Made by a program: the position numbers and the translations under genes. From contig CBDFGO010000002.1 of the NCBI GenBank assembly GCA_965247125.1, positions 682,001 to 746,000 of the forward strand: DNA of 64,000 nucleotides, written 5' to 3'. This stretch comes from CALBJU01 sp965247125 (GTDB lineage: Bacteria; Bacteroidota; Rhodothermia; Rhodothermales; UBA10348). A model generated the notes under the pieces. It made no database searches. It was not told the origin of the DNA and saw only the letters and a list, made by a program, of their open reading frames with translations. Of this stretch, positions 1 to 8,183 are shown piece after piece (within the stretch, counting starts at the first letter, position 1; the number at the start of each line of letters is the position of its first letter).

Positions 1-291
1 CCCGCCTGTCGCAGCTTCTTTGATCACCGCCATTTCGACTGTCGGAGTCGTGGCCAGACCGGTATCGATCACGTCGATACCCTGATTTCTGAGCGTTTCG
101 ATTACCAGTTTGGAGCACGCTGGACCCGAAACGCGGGCATCTCGACCAATGATCACAAGCGGACTGCTGTGCTGCTGCCTGAGGATCCATTCACCGTAGG
201 CGTAGGCGTAGTTCACGATTACATCGGGATCAAGACCGCGCCCGTAAATGCCTCGAATCCCCGATATGGATACTACAAGAGTGCCGGGCAT
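1..291 (-). CDS. Phosphohexomutase (GlmM/ManB family), 5' part only
   Basis: N-terminal 97 codons of an alpha-D-phosphohexomutase; the rest lies beyond the left edge. Translating the minus strand from the ATG at 291 gives SISGIRGIYG near the start, then GRDARVSG and ATTPTVEMAV. These are the usual N-terminal signatures of phosphoglucosamine mutase and phosphomannomutase. The phosphoserine loop would lie past the edge, so the substrate (glucosamine-6-phosphate versus mannose-6-phosphate) cannot be decided. GlmM feeds peptidoglycan and LPS precursor synthesis. Family call is firm; the specific enzyme is not. Confidence 0.85.
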   Translation of the reverse strand, partial: MPGTLVVSISGIRGIYGRGLDPDVIVNYAYAYGEWILRQQHSSPLVIIGRDARVSGPACSKLVIETLRNQGIDVIDTGLATTPTVEMAVIKEAATGG

Positions 292-457
292 GGAGCTGGG
301 GTAAGTTGGAGGTGAGGTGCAGCCATTGAGCTCATTCGAGTACCGGGGAGTTATTTTCTGTAGCGTAGATCCATGTGAAGGAAAGTAAGAAACGATACCC
401 GTATCCTTTTTCAGATATGACTCGTATTACGATGTTTTAACACTCACGAGGAATACC

Positions 458-703
458 ATGGTCTGGATCATCATTGTCGGCTTTGTAGCTGGCGCGCTCG
501 CTAAATACATTATGCCGGGCAAAGACGATGGCGGATTTGTAATGACAACCGTGCTCGGAATCGGAGGCGCATTTGTCGGTAATTGGCTGGGCGGTTTTTT
601 CGGGGTCGCCAGAGTACTCGACGGACTTATTGGTTCGATCGTCAGTGCGACTCTTGGAGCCCTCTTGATCCTCTGGGTCTACAACAAGTGGTTCAGAAAG
701 TAG
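458..703 (+). CDS. GlsB/YeaQ/YmgE family stress-response membrane protein
   Basis: An 81-residue, very hydrophobic protein with three likely membrane segments. It has the Gly-rich pattern of the transglycosylase-associated (GlsB/YeaQ/YmgE) family: an N-terminal helix with GFVAGALAKYIMPG, a central GIGGAFVGNWLGG and a C-terminal ALLILWVYNKW. The length is typical of the family, whose members are induced by general stress and have no known enzymatic role. The ATG is preceded by a good ribosome binding site (GAGGAA, about 6 nt upstream). It stands alone between the phosphohexomutase and a convergent SIMPL gene, with a bidirectional hairpin after it. Confidence 0.85.
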   Translation: MVWIIIVGFVAGALAKYIMPGKDDGGFVMTTVLGIGGAFVGNWLGGFFGVARVLDGLIGSIVSATLGALLILWVYNKWFRK

Positions 704-730
704 AACCGACCGACCCTGTCTTGGGATAGA

Positions 731-762
731 GCAGGGTCTTGTGATAAGGCAGGGTCTTGTGA
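731..762. repeat. 14-bp direct repeat, two copies
   Basis: The sequence GCAGGGTCTTGTGA occurs at 731-744 and again at 749-762 (18-bp period), just before the terminator hairpin between two convergent genes. It looks like a small local duplication. No function is apparent. Confidence 0.7.
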
Positions 763-767
763 ACGAT

Positions 768-803
768 CAGGGCGGGCTCGCTGATTACAGCGAGCCCGCC
801 CTG
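768..803. terminator. Bidirectional hairpin terminator between convergent genes
   Basis: A perfect 16-bp GC-rich inverted repeat (768-783 with 788-803) with a 4-nt loop lies between the stop of the GlsB-like gene and the stop of the convergent SIMPL gene. Neither strand has a clear T tract, so this is a U-less hairpin. Its position argues for termination in both directions. Confidence 0.75.
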
Positions 804-807
804 CTTA

Positions 808-1557
808 CTATTTATCGGTCACCAGCGCAAACACGACAGTGACACTCGCGCTGACTTCAATCTCTCCCCCTGCGAACGCGTCTGCCTGAACAGCCTTTCC
901 GGCCGATGCCATATCCATGGCCGCCTCCATTCGCATTACCGGTTGGGGCACAGAAACACCCATCTCGTTGATCTGAACAACGCTTCCCACTGCACTTCCA
1001 AGCGTTCGAGCCAGCACACCTGCCTTTTCTTGAGCCCGGTGCGCGGCCTTTTCGTAGGCCTCCAGTTCGACCTGATCTCGATTGTCGAGGCCATACTGGA
1101 TATTATCTATTCGATTGGCTCCTTTACTGACGATCGTTGCCACCAGATCCGGTAAGATATCCAGATTCATAACCTTTACGACCACGTCTCGAGAGGCCTC
1201 GAATCCTGACTCGATGTAGATTCTTCTATCGGGATCGTATTCACGTTTCGGCGTGAGACGGAGGCTTGCCAACTGAACGTGTTCTTCGTTGATACCCATG
1301 GCCCTTACGGCGTTCATAGCCTCGGCTGCAGCCAGTGCGTTCAATGCGCGCGCCTGATCAGGCAGCTCGTTGTCGGTCACTACTCCGAAACGGACGGTTG
1401 CCATATCCGGAGAAATCTTTATCACACCCCGTCCAGATACTGTTATCGTCCCCATTTGAGCGAAAGCTCCTGGAACTGAGAATAAACTTGCTACCAAAAT
1501 GATGGCTGAGGCGCCCATCATCCGAGTCAGACGTGTAGTGAATCTCGAACAAAACAT
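808..1557 (-). CDS. SIMPL (DUF541) domain secreted protein
   Basis: About 249 residues, periplasmic or secreted. The ATG at 1557 has a GAGG site about 8 nt upstream and opens a signal peptide ending near GAFAQ. An in-frame start at 1644 would add 29 residues that do not look like a signal sequence. The mature part begins ITVSGRGVIKISPDMATVRFG, matching the TVxGxGxxxxxPDxAxxxxG opening of SIMPL/DUF541 proteins (BP26/OMP28 family). The family forms oligomeric periplasmic assemblies with no established reaction. It lies downstream of asnS on the same strand and could be co-transcribed with it. Confidence 0.85.
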   Translation of the reverse strand: MFCSRFTTRLTRMMGASAIILVASLFSVPGAFAQMGTITVSGRGVIKISPDMATVRFGVVTDNELPDQARALNALAAAEAMNAVRAMGINEEHVQLASLRLTPKREYDPDRRIYIESGFEASRDVVVKVMNLDILPDLVATIVSKGANRIDNIQYGLDNRDQVELEAYEKAAHRAQEKAGVLARTLGSAVGSVVQINEMGVSVPQPVMRMEAAMDMASAGKAVQADAFAGGEIEVSASVTVVFALVTDK

Positions 1558-1662
1558 GCGATCTACCTCTTCAATATCTGCTGGTTTACCTGAATTGACG
1601 GTCTTGTATCCGTCTGCTGCTATCAATTGCAAGTAGCGTTCCACTTACATCTCGCATCTTTT

Positions 1663-3168
1663 CTACGGGTACAGGCGATCTAGCGTTCTGGCAAACGGAA
1701 TGGTTTCGCGTAGATGGTGGATTCCGCAGATCCAGGTCACCGTGCGCTCGAGACCCAGTCCATATCCAGAATGTTGGACAGATCCATAACGGCGAAGATC
1801 GAAGTACCACTTGAACGCCTCCTCTGGCAGTCCATGGGCTCTAACCTGCTCCTGAAGAAAAGCAAGATCCGTTGCGCGTTCGCCCCCGCCTACAATTTCA
1901 CCATACCCTTCCGGGGCCAGTACGTCCATTCCAAGGGCCAGTCGATCATCTTCCGGGTCCCGTTTCATGTAGAAGGCCTTGAAACCATGCGGGAAGCGGT
2001 GCACGATAATGGGGCGATCAAAATTCCAGGTGATCAGGGTCTCGTCGCTTCCTCCAAAGTCTGACCCCCACTCAAATTGCCGCGCCGACTCAATCCACTT
2101 TGGCAGATTTCGGAGCTCTTCCTCGATTTCGCTCGTCCGGCTCTGAATTTCTATCTCACGCGCATCAATCTTACGTTTCTGCCACTTTTTAGCCTGACCG
2201 TATGCTGCCTTGCCCTCCTCACTTTCCACAGCTATTTCTTTCTGTTCCTGCTTGATGGCCACGATTTTGTCTGCGACCATTTGCGCCGTCTTTTCACTCT
2301 TCAAAATATCGACGGCCTCTGAATAGGTGATTCGAGGATATCCGCCGATACTCCGCTTGAGAGGCTCCTGATCTCGCTCCAGGACCTCGAGCTCTGCCTG
2401 ACAATCCCTCAACGCATCAGAGACGATTCGCGACAGCATATCTTCCGCCAACTGCATGGCTCCATCGAGATCATAAAAGGCCATCTCGGGCTCTATCATC
2501 CAGAATTCAGTAAGGTGGCGGCGTGTTTTGGATTTTTCTGCGCGAAAGGTTGGCCCAAAGGTATAAATCTTGCCGAACGCCATCGCCATCGCCTCGCCGT
2601 GCAATTGACCGCTCTGCGTCAGATAGGCGCTCCGCCCGAAATACTCCATCTCAAACAGCGTAGAGGTACCCTCAACCGCCGTTCCCGTCAAAATGGGGGC
2701 ATCCATCTGAAGAAACCCGCGGCCCTGGAAGAATTCGTGGATCGACATGATCACACGGTTACGGATCCTCAGGATGGCCCACTGTCTCCGGCTGCGCAAC
2801 CAGAGGTGTCGATGGTTCATAAGAAAATCGACGCCGTGTTCCTTTGGCGTGATCGGGTACTCCTCGGCTTTGTGAATCAAGACGGCGGAGCGAACCTGAA
2901 CCTCGAATCCGCCGATCTGCCTATCATCGATTCCAACCACTCCCTTCAATTCAATCGAACTTTCCCGTGTTGCGTCCTCGGCTGCGCTCCACGAGGTGGC
3001 ATCGACTTCGCTTTCGTTGACGACGCACTGGCACAGTCCGGTCCCATCCCGCAGGACCAGGAAGTGAAGACCCTTCGAACTCCGTTTGTTGTAGAGCCAA
3101 CCCCTGAGGGTCACCTCTTCCCCAACGCAGTCGCGGAGTGAGTCTATCGATGAGTGATCAGGAATCAT
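1663..3168 (-). CDS. asnS: Asparaginyl-tRNA synthetase
   Basis: Class II AsnRS, which charges tRNA-Asn in the cytoplasm. From the ATG at 3168 it has 501 residues; an ATG at 3216 would add 16 residues without homology. It shows an N-terminal OB-fold anticodon domain (about 15-100), PILTGTAVEGTSTLFE, motif 2 with FRAEKSKTRRHLTEFWMIEPE (about 208-228) and motif 3 GLGLERTVTWICG (about 471-483). Residues about 291-362 form a Lys/Glu-rich, probably coiled-coil insertion between motifs 2 and 3. It makes the protein about 35 residues longer than E. coli AsnRS. A 27-bp tandem duplication lies just upstream. Confidence 0.95.
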   Translation of the reverse strand: MIPDHSSIDSLRDCVGEEVTLRGWLYNKRSSKGLHFLVLRDGTGLCQCVVNESEVDATSWSAAEDATRESSIELKGVVGIDDRQIGGFEVQVRSAVLIHKAEEYPITPKEHGVDFLMNHRHLWLRSRRQWAILRIRNRVIMSIHEFFQGRGFLQMDAPILTGTAVEGTSTLFEMEYFGRSAYLTQSGQLHGEAMAMAFGKIYTFGPTFRAEKSKTRRHLTEFWMIEPEMAFYDLDGAMQLAEDMLSRIVSDALRDCQAELEVLERDQEPLKRSIGGYPRITYSEAVDILKSEKTAQMVADKIVAIKQEQKEIAVESEEGKAAYGQAKKWQKRKIDAREIEIQSRTSEIEEELRNLPKWIESARQFEWGSDFGGSDETLITWNFDRPIIVHRFPHGFKAFYMKRDPEDDRLALGMDVLAPEGYGEIVGGGERATDLAFLQEQVRAHGLPEEAFKWYFDLRRYGSVQHSGYGLGLERTVTWICGIHHLRETIPFARTLDRLYP

Positions 3169-3236
3169 GGGGTTCTTCTGTGCTGATCGATCATTGCTGT
3201 CGACCGGAAATTTCATTCCCAGAAATCAGGCATTCC

Positions 3237-3244
3237 CAAAAATA
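3237..3244 (-). promoter_or_regulatory. Possible Bacteroidota-type -7 element for asnS
   Basis: On the minus strand this reads TATTTTTG, which fits the TAnnTTTG -7 consensus of the Bacteroidota primary sigma factor. It lies about 70 nt upstream of the asnS ATG, partly inside the first copy of the 27-bp tandem repeat. No convincing TTG -33 element is visible at the expected spacing, so support is weak. Confidence 0.3.
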
Positions 3245-3292
3245 GGGAATCGGGCTATAACGATGAAAATAGGGAATCGGGCTATAACGATG
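3239..3292. repeat. Perfect 27-bp tandem duplication upstream of asnS
   Basis: Positions 3239-3265 and 3266-3292 are identical head-to-tail copies. Each contains GGGAATCGGGCTATAACG. They sit between the asnS start and the hairpin that ends the upstream GWxTD gene, in the asnS leader or promoter region. Confidence 0.9.
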
Positions 3293-3326
3293 TGGGTCCG
3301 GCCGCCTGATGGCGGCCGGACCCACA
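3291..3326 (-). terminator. Hairpin terminator after the GWxTD gene
   Basis: A perfect 16-bp inverted repeat (3291-3306 with 3311-3326) around a TGAT loop, 43 nt after the stop of the minus-strand GWxTD gene. Read on that strand there is no T tract, as with the other hairpins in this window. Confidence 0.7.
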
Positions 3327-3368
3327 AAAGAATCAATGAAAAATCGCCCCGGCGTTCCAGCGGGGCAG

Positions 3369-4844
3369 CTACTGCCGCAGTTCTCCCATCCAGTTGGCCA
3401 GCTTTCTCTCTCCCGCAACCGTTGAATGAATCAATTCGAACGATCCAAACCCATCCAGATCTGCGAATATGAACAGGGCCTGCCCTTCTCCCGGGATATT
3501 GTTGAACTGCCAGATCTCATACGGAGACATTCCTCTATCAAAAAGATGGGGCTCTATGGCCGTTGGCGCTCCATATCGAACGAGCGTTCGGCCTCGGTCC
3601 GTTTTCCATCCTTCATCGAAGCTGTTGGTATAGCGGTCGTTCGCGTACTGAATCAGTGAATAGAAATCTTCCTGAAACTCGTTGATCGGTGTATTGGGGT
3701 TCGGGTCGCGGACGTTCCAGAACTGCTGGAAAAATCTACGGCGCTCATCGAGATCACGGATACTTCGGATTCGCCTGCGTTCCGTATCGGAAGCGATAAT
3801 ATCGATATGTTCGATCATTCGGTCGACTTCTTCTTCCGTCATCCTCGCATACTGGCTCGACTCGAACGACTCTTCGACAGATACGACGGGCTGCTCGCGC
3901 TGAACGTCGGGATTGTAGACGAAGAATTTTCTGGACTGCTCCGAAATCGACTCATTATTCTCGTTCAGAACCGCGATTCGTAGAAAATAGGATCCGCTTG
4001 GCAGCTCACGGATATTGAACGTACCGACCAACACATCAGGCGAAGTGACATTGCGCTGTGAACGCTTTTGATACTTGGCCATCGGCTGAGGAAGATTCGC
4101 GTCCGCCAAATAGCTGAATACTGTGTACCGGCCCGTATTGGATGGCACCTGATCCAGATTATATACCTCGGTATAGTAGTAGAGCACATTTAGACCCGAG
4201 CCATACAGTTGATTGGCGTTCGGGCGGATCAGCATTCCGTTTTTATAGAAGAGGTTGGCTCGGTCCTGGCTCTGAATAATGGATGATGCGAGGGTAATAT
4301 CAGACAACCGAACGAGAGATTCGCTCGAAAAATCGGGTACAATCACGTCGCGCTTCATTTCTACTGAAGCCCGTCCGGCGGAATCATTCTCAGAAATGGA
4401 TAACTGCAATTCATATTCGCCCGGCGGGATCGCGGCTCTCACCTGATGGACGAAATGCTGACCTTCCGACAGACCAGTTGTGTCCGCGATCACAAAACTG
4501 AGATTCAGTTGATCTTCCCAGACCGGGTCGTCCGGTGTGCCCTCGAGTGCTGCCTGTGTCGATCGCACGACAGACATATCGATCGGGAGCTCGGCCAAAA
4601 ATCCCTGCTCATAGGCAACATAGGAAAGCGTGGCAGCTTCAAATGACAGGTAGAACTCGACAAGAGAAGCCTCCATTTCAAACGCAAAAGCTGCGTGATC
4701 CACATCAAGTTGCACGGGGATCGATTGCATCGGCATATCGACAGCTGCTGCAACACTCGACTCGGCATCCTGTGCTGAAGATGGCGATACGGCCAGGTAA
4801 CCTGTAAGAACTGTAGTAAGTAGTAGTAAAACTATTCTGCGCAT
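3369..4844 (-). CDS. GWxTD domain secreted protein
   Basis: 491 residues with a clear signal peptide (MRRIVLLLLTTVLTGYLAV, cleavage near SSAQ). The C-terminal third carries the GWxTD domain: FFQQFWNVRDPNPNTPINE, then DEGWKTDRGRTLVRYGAP and YEIWQF. The family is restricted to Bacteroidota-like and related phyla and has no assigned reaction. The preceding part is predicted beta-rich and unassigned. It is followed by a strong hairpin and preceded by a 181-bp gap, so it is probably its own unit or the tail of the UbiA-like transcript. No promoter could be identified with confidence. Confidence 0.85.
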   Translation of the reverse strand: MRRIVLLLLTTVLTGYLAVSPSSAQDAESSVAAAVDMPMQSIPVQLDVDHAAFAFEMEASLVEFYLSFEAATLSYVAYEQGFLAELPIDMSVVRSTQAALEGTPDDPVWEDQLNLSFVIADTTGLSEGQHFVHQVRAAIPPGEYELQLSISENDSAGRASVEMKRDVIVPDFSSESLVRLSDITLASSIIQSQDRANLFYKNGMLIRPNANQLYGSGLNVLYYYTEVYNLDQVPSNTGRYTVFSYLADANLPQPMAKYQKRSQRNVTSPDVLVGTFNIRELPSGSYFLRIAVLNENNESISEQSRKFFVYNPDVQREQPVVSVEESFESSQYARMTEEEVDRMIEHIDIIASDTERRRIRSIRDLDERRRFFQQFWNVRDPNPNTPINEFQEDFYSLIQYANDRYTNSFDEGWKTDRGRTLVRYGAPTAIEPHLFDRGMSPYEIWQFNNIPGEGQALFIFADLDGFGSFELIHSTVAGERKLANWMGELRQ

Positions 4845-4950
4845 CAGTAGGCGGGGTTTGTGATACGAATGACCGGGCCGGTTTCACGCGTACAGCGTGT
4901 GGGCCGGGCAGAGGGCATATTCTGGGCCAACATACTTCCGTAATCTACAG

Positions 4951-4975
4951 AGACCTCTAAATGAGCAAGAGGTTT
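4951..4975 (-). terminator. Weak hairpin downstream of the UbiA-like gene
   Basis: An 8-bp imperfect stem (4951-4958 with 4968-4975, one G-T pair) lies about 50 nt past the stop of the minus-strand UbiA-like gene. It could be a weak terminator. The rest of the 181-bp gap (4845-5025) shows nothing else definite. Confidence 0.3.
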
Positions 4976-5025
4976 CCTTTCCCAATGGTAGAGGCCGGGG
5001 GCTGAACTGTTTACGAAGCTTCGCT

Positions 5026-5838
5026 CTAGACTACAAGCCAGGTCACCAGGGGAAATGCAGCCCAGAGATCAAGCCATCCAACAAACGTGGGACCAGGATT
5101 TTTAACGAGCGCTATGGTCACCACCAGGCCAACCAGCCCCACACCATCTATCAGGATAAGATGTGCATCCAGGCCCGTATCAATCAGCATCCAGACTGTG
5201 ACACCCGCAAGTATCAGGCATCCGACGCTGGCGAGAAGGAGTGATCGCTTTCCCAACCTCGCCCCTATTCCCCGGAGCCCGGCCATTCGATCGCCACCAC
5301 TGTCATAGAAATCTGCAGCCAGAAGATTTGGCGCGATGTAAAGAGCACGGTACAAGCCGAAAAGCACCAGCACCCCCAAGCTCAACGATCCAGAAGGATT
5401 CAGAAGCGCAGGTAATAGAGCACCCCCGCCCACCCAGCACCCTGCGATTAGAACGGTCTTTAGATAGGGGATATCCTTGGGTCTTCTATGGCCTGGGAGA
5501 AATGGCGCCGAATACAGCATACCGACACATCCGAGCACTACTCCACTTGCTACCCAGATCCACCCCAGAAAAATGGCGCTGATGACCACCAGGGTGGCTG
5601 CAATGAAGGCCGTCGCTCGAAAGAACACCCGATGTCCTGCAATCCATGCAAGCCGTTCTGGAGCGTTCTCGGAGTCTTCGGGAGAATGTCGAAAGGCTCG
5701 ATCGGTGTGATAAACCAATAGCACCCCAGCAGCCGCCATTGATACATACCACCATTGGACCGAAGCGCCCAGGAGCGTCGCGCTTCCCAGAACAAAACCT
5801 GAGGCTACCACCAGAATGTGAAGGTTGCTCAGGAACAC
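5026..5838 (-). CDS. UbiA-family prenyltransferase-like membrane protein
   Basis: 270 residues, nearly all hydrophobic, with about eight predicted membrane segments. Two Asp-rich segments resemble the metal/prenyl-diphosphate motifs of UbiA enzymes: YHTDRAFRHSPED (about 43-55) and DFYDSGGDRMAGLRG (about 176-190), the latter a good DxxDxxGD match. UbiA enzymes attach prenyl chains to aromatic or related acceptors in the membrane; the acceptor here cannot be read. The first motif departs from the usual NxxxDxxxD. The start is GTG at 5836-5838, after a G-rich stretch. It lies 44 nt after the cohesin/CHRD gene and could share its transcript. Confidence 0.65.
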   Translation of the reverse strand: MFLSNLHILVVASGFVLGSATLLGASVQWWYVSMAAAGVLLVYHTDRAFRHSPEDSENAPERLAWIAGHRVFFRATAFIAATLVVISAIFLGWIWVASGVVLGCVGMLYSAPFLPGHRRPKDIPYLKTVLIAGCWVGGGALLPALLNPSGSLSLGVLVLFGLYRALYIAPNLLAADFYDSGGDRMAGLRGIGARLGKRSLLLASVGCLILAGVTVWMLIDTGLDAHLILIDGVGLVGLVVTIALVKNPGPTFVGWLDLWAAFPLVTWLVV

Positions 5839-5882
5839 CCACCCCTACCAGGACCCGATGGAAGAATTCCGGGCGATGACCG

Positions 5883-8033
5883 CTACTTGATCAGCGTCAT
5901 TGTACCAGTAGACACATAAGTCTCTGACGTCGTGCGAGCGACGACTCGGTACACGTAAATACCCGAGGAGAGCGCACTGGCATCGATCGAAACTGAACGG
6001 TTGATTCCAGCAGAAATCGATTGGACCGGTATGGAAATCATCGTCCGGCCGAGAAGATCGAGAACATCGATCTGAACGTCCGCCGTTTCGGGAAGATCAA
6101 ACTGAATGGTCGTACTCGGATTGAATGGATTCGGGTAATTGCCTCGCAGAACAAACTGAGCGGGTATTTCCGAACCTTCGTCGATACTTGTTAGTGCACC
6201 CCGCGTCTGGGCTACCTCGAGAGTCGGGCCAGTGGCTAGCGCATTTCCATCCGTCGATACCAGTCGATAGAAAACCGACGTGGTCCCACCCACAGCGATG
6301 CTGCCGGGCGTACCGCCCGTAATGGCGTCGTACAGTTCGGCGGCAGACGCATTGCTTACGTCAACTCCGAGACCTACAGTGACTGTCAGATCAGTCGCTT
6401 CTAGCAGCTCTGAAAACGCATTGTCGGACGCAGTTTCGAGAACCAGTTTGACCTCGTCCCCTTCTGTATCAATCGGCCCACCGGCCCAGTTCAAAGAGTA
6501 CAGGACGTCACCCGGATCACCGGCGATCGTCACCGCCGTCGGCCCAAGCACCGTTACAGCGGAGGGTGCGGTGTTGGCTTCTGTCCGCGTCTGTCCGCGC
6601 AGCTCGCCGGTGAGTGCATTCAAGGATCGCACCACAACGAATACATCACCGGCAGCAAGAGAGGCCTCAAACGAGGCCTGGTCTATTCCCGCGGGATAAT
6701 TCGCGGTTGTCAAATCAATGCTATTGGAACCCGAGTCAAACGATCCGCTGCCCTGGGTTGGGTCGCCCGAATCCAGCGTGGCAATCAACGCGAATACCAC
6801 GGTTCCATCCTCAGATGGGGATCCAACACCGATTTGAGCAGAGGCATACGACGATGACAATCCCGAGAACGATCCGCTCAGTTCCAATGTCCCTTCCAAG
6901 ACCGCGTGTTCTACGGAAATCGTTCCAATACCATTTGTCGGAAATATAGTAGGCAAATGACTTCCTGAAAGCGTGGTCTGATAGGTGTCAACGGCCCGGA
7001 CCGTAACGGTTGCCGTAGGAGCGTTAACAGTATCTACGCCGTCTGTGACGCTCACTTCTATCGAATAAACCCCGGCGGTCGCAGGAATCCACGAAAGAAA
7101 ACCCGTGGAGGAATCTAGCGTGGCACCGGTTGGAGCAGATATGATGGCAAATACCAGCACATCCCCTTCGGCGTCGGTCGCGTCATAGTCCCCAAAGACG
7201 GGCGCCCCTTCATTCACTGTCACGTCAGACATAGTGGAAGTGAATATCGGGGCATCGTTGATCGCATTGATCGTTATGGTGACCGAACCGGTATCTGTAT
7301 TTCCTCCATCTGAAGCGGTGTACGTGAATACATCGGATGTCGTCTCCGAACCGTCATGCTGATACGTAAACGAGCCATCCGTTGCCAGCGTCAGGACTCC
7401 ATTTGACACATCCGACAGCACCGTTGCTGTCAGGGGATCCATGTCCGCATCGGTGTCATTCGCCAGGACACCTGTCCCAGCTCCGATGGTCAGCAGATCG
7501 CCCTCATCGACGGAATAGGAGTCGTCCGTCGCCACGGGCGGACTAGAGATGACCAGCTGTGCTGATGGAATTTCTGGAGTGTGGGCGACCGTGGCTCCGA
7601 GAGAAAACCTGGTGCCTTCCAGTGTCACGGATGAACCACCATCAGTACCATCGATGCGGAACTGCAAAAGCACCAACACTCCAGAGGTAGCGATCTTATT
7701 GGCGGTTCCCGAGAAACCTCCCACACGTCCTGGAAGCGCGGCATGAGAGCCATCGTTGGCAAGAGCAGACCAACCGGGATTGTTGGATAATGTCCCTGCG
7801 CTCAGAATCCCTAAAAAGAACAGGTTACTGTTATTGGGAGTCACGTCGAACTGAAACGCGGAGAATGCGGAAGTGGCTTCGACATTCGAAATTGACAGAA
7901 GTACTGTTACGGTATCTCCAACGGAGCCCGCAATATCGTCAAATGTCACCGTAATCTGGGCTCGCGCGTCCGCCGCGGCCAGCAGTGACAACAAACATAT
8001 GCCTGTAAAGAGTTGCTGTATCCTACGCTTCAT
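5883..8033 (-). CDS. T9SS-exported protein: cohesin-like, cadherin-like, CHRD-like
   Basis: 716 residues with signal peptide 1-26 (ends ADARAQ). Order read by eye: cohesin-like domain 27-163 (ITVTFDDIAGSVGDTVTV, then GRVGGFSGT); VCBS/cadherin-like repeat 166-257 (VLANDTDAD, DVFTYTASDGG); Ig-like domain 260-346; degenerate CHRD-like domain 349-483 (ends LTGELRGQTR but lacks AHIH); Ig-like domain 488-612; and a T9SS type-A sorting domain about 625-716 (NYPNPFNPSTTIQFDLPE, ending in Lys). Such proteins are expected to reach the cell surface. It shares the Ig-CHRD-Ig-sorting tail with the 736-residue neighbour at 8760, so the two look like paralogues. The target is unknown. Confidence 0.8.
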   Translation of the reverse strand: MKRRIQQLFTGICLLSLLAAADARAQITVTFDDIAGSVGDTVTVLLSISNVEATSAFSAFQFDVTPNNSNLFFLGILSAGTLSNNPGWSALANDGSHAALPGRVGGFSGTANKIATSGVLVLLQFRIDGTDGGSSVTLEGTRFSLGATVAHTPEIPSAQLVISSPPVATDDSYSVDEGDLLTIGAGTGVLANDTDADMDPLTATVLSDVSNGVLTLATDGSFTYQHDGSETTSDVFTYTASDGGNTDTGSVTITINAINDAPIFTSTMSDVTVNEGAPVFGDYDATDAEGDVLVFAIISAPTGATLDSSTGFLSWIPATAGVYSIEVSVTDGVDTVNAPTATVTVRAVDTYQTTLSGSHLPTIFPTNGIGTISVEHAVLEGTLELSGSFSGLSSSYASAQIGVGSPSEDGTVVFALIATLDSGDPTQGSGSFDSGSNSIDLTTANYPAGIDQASFEASLAAGDVFVVVRSLNALTGELRGQTRTEANTAPSAVTVLGPTAVTIAGDPGDVLYSLNWAGGPIDTEGDEVKLVLETASDNAFSELLEATDLTVTVGLGVDVSNASAAELYDAITGGTPGSIAVGGTTSVFYRLVSTDGNALATGPTLEVAQTRGALTSIDEGSEIPAQFVLRGNYPNPFNPSTTIQFDLPETADVQIDVLDLLGRTMISIPVQSISAGINRSVSIDASALSSGIYVYRVVARTTSETYVSTGTMTLIK

Positions 8034-8105
8034 CCATTCCCCGTATGTTTCGAAGTTCCTTTCTGGCCCAAATCATGGGGAAGCCCTGCCGACGGCACAT
8101 GACAC

Positions 8106-8135
8106 CCTTAATATACCTTAATATACCTTAATATA
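8106..8135. repeat. Three tandem 10-bp A/T-rich repeats upstream of a secreted-protein gene
   Basis: Three perfect copies of CCTTAATATA lie at 8106-8115, 8116-8125 and 8126-8135, about 75-100 nt upstream of the minus-strand gene starting at 8033. The 10-bp spacing places the A/T steps on one face of the helix. This could be a promoter-proximal element or a slippage product. No function is shown by sequence alone. Confidence 0.85.
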
Positions 8136-8183
8136 CGGAGCTCGACCGGATGTTTCTGCCTCATTATGAGACGACTCTGGGCT

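Noticed and set aside
3239..3292. CRISPR-like repeat
   Set aside because: Only two directly adjacent copies with no spacer and no cas genes. It is a simple tandem duplication.
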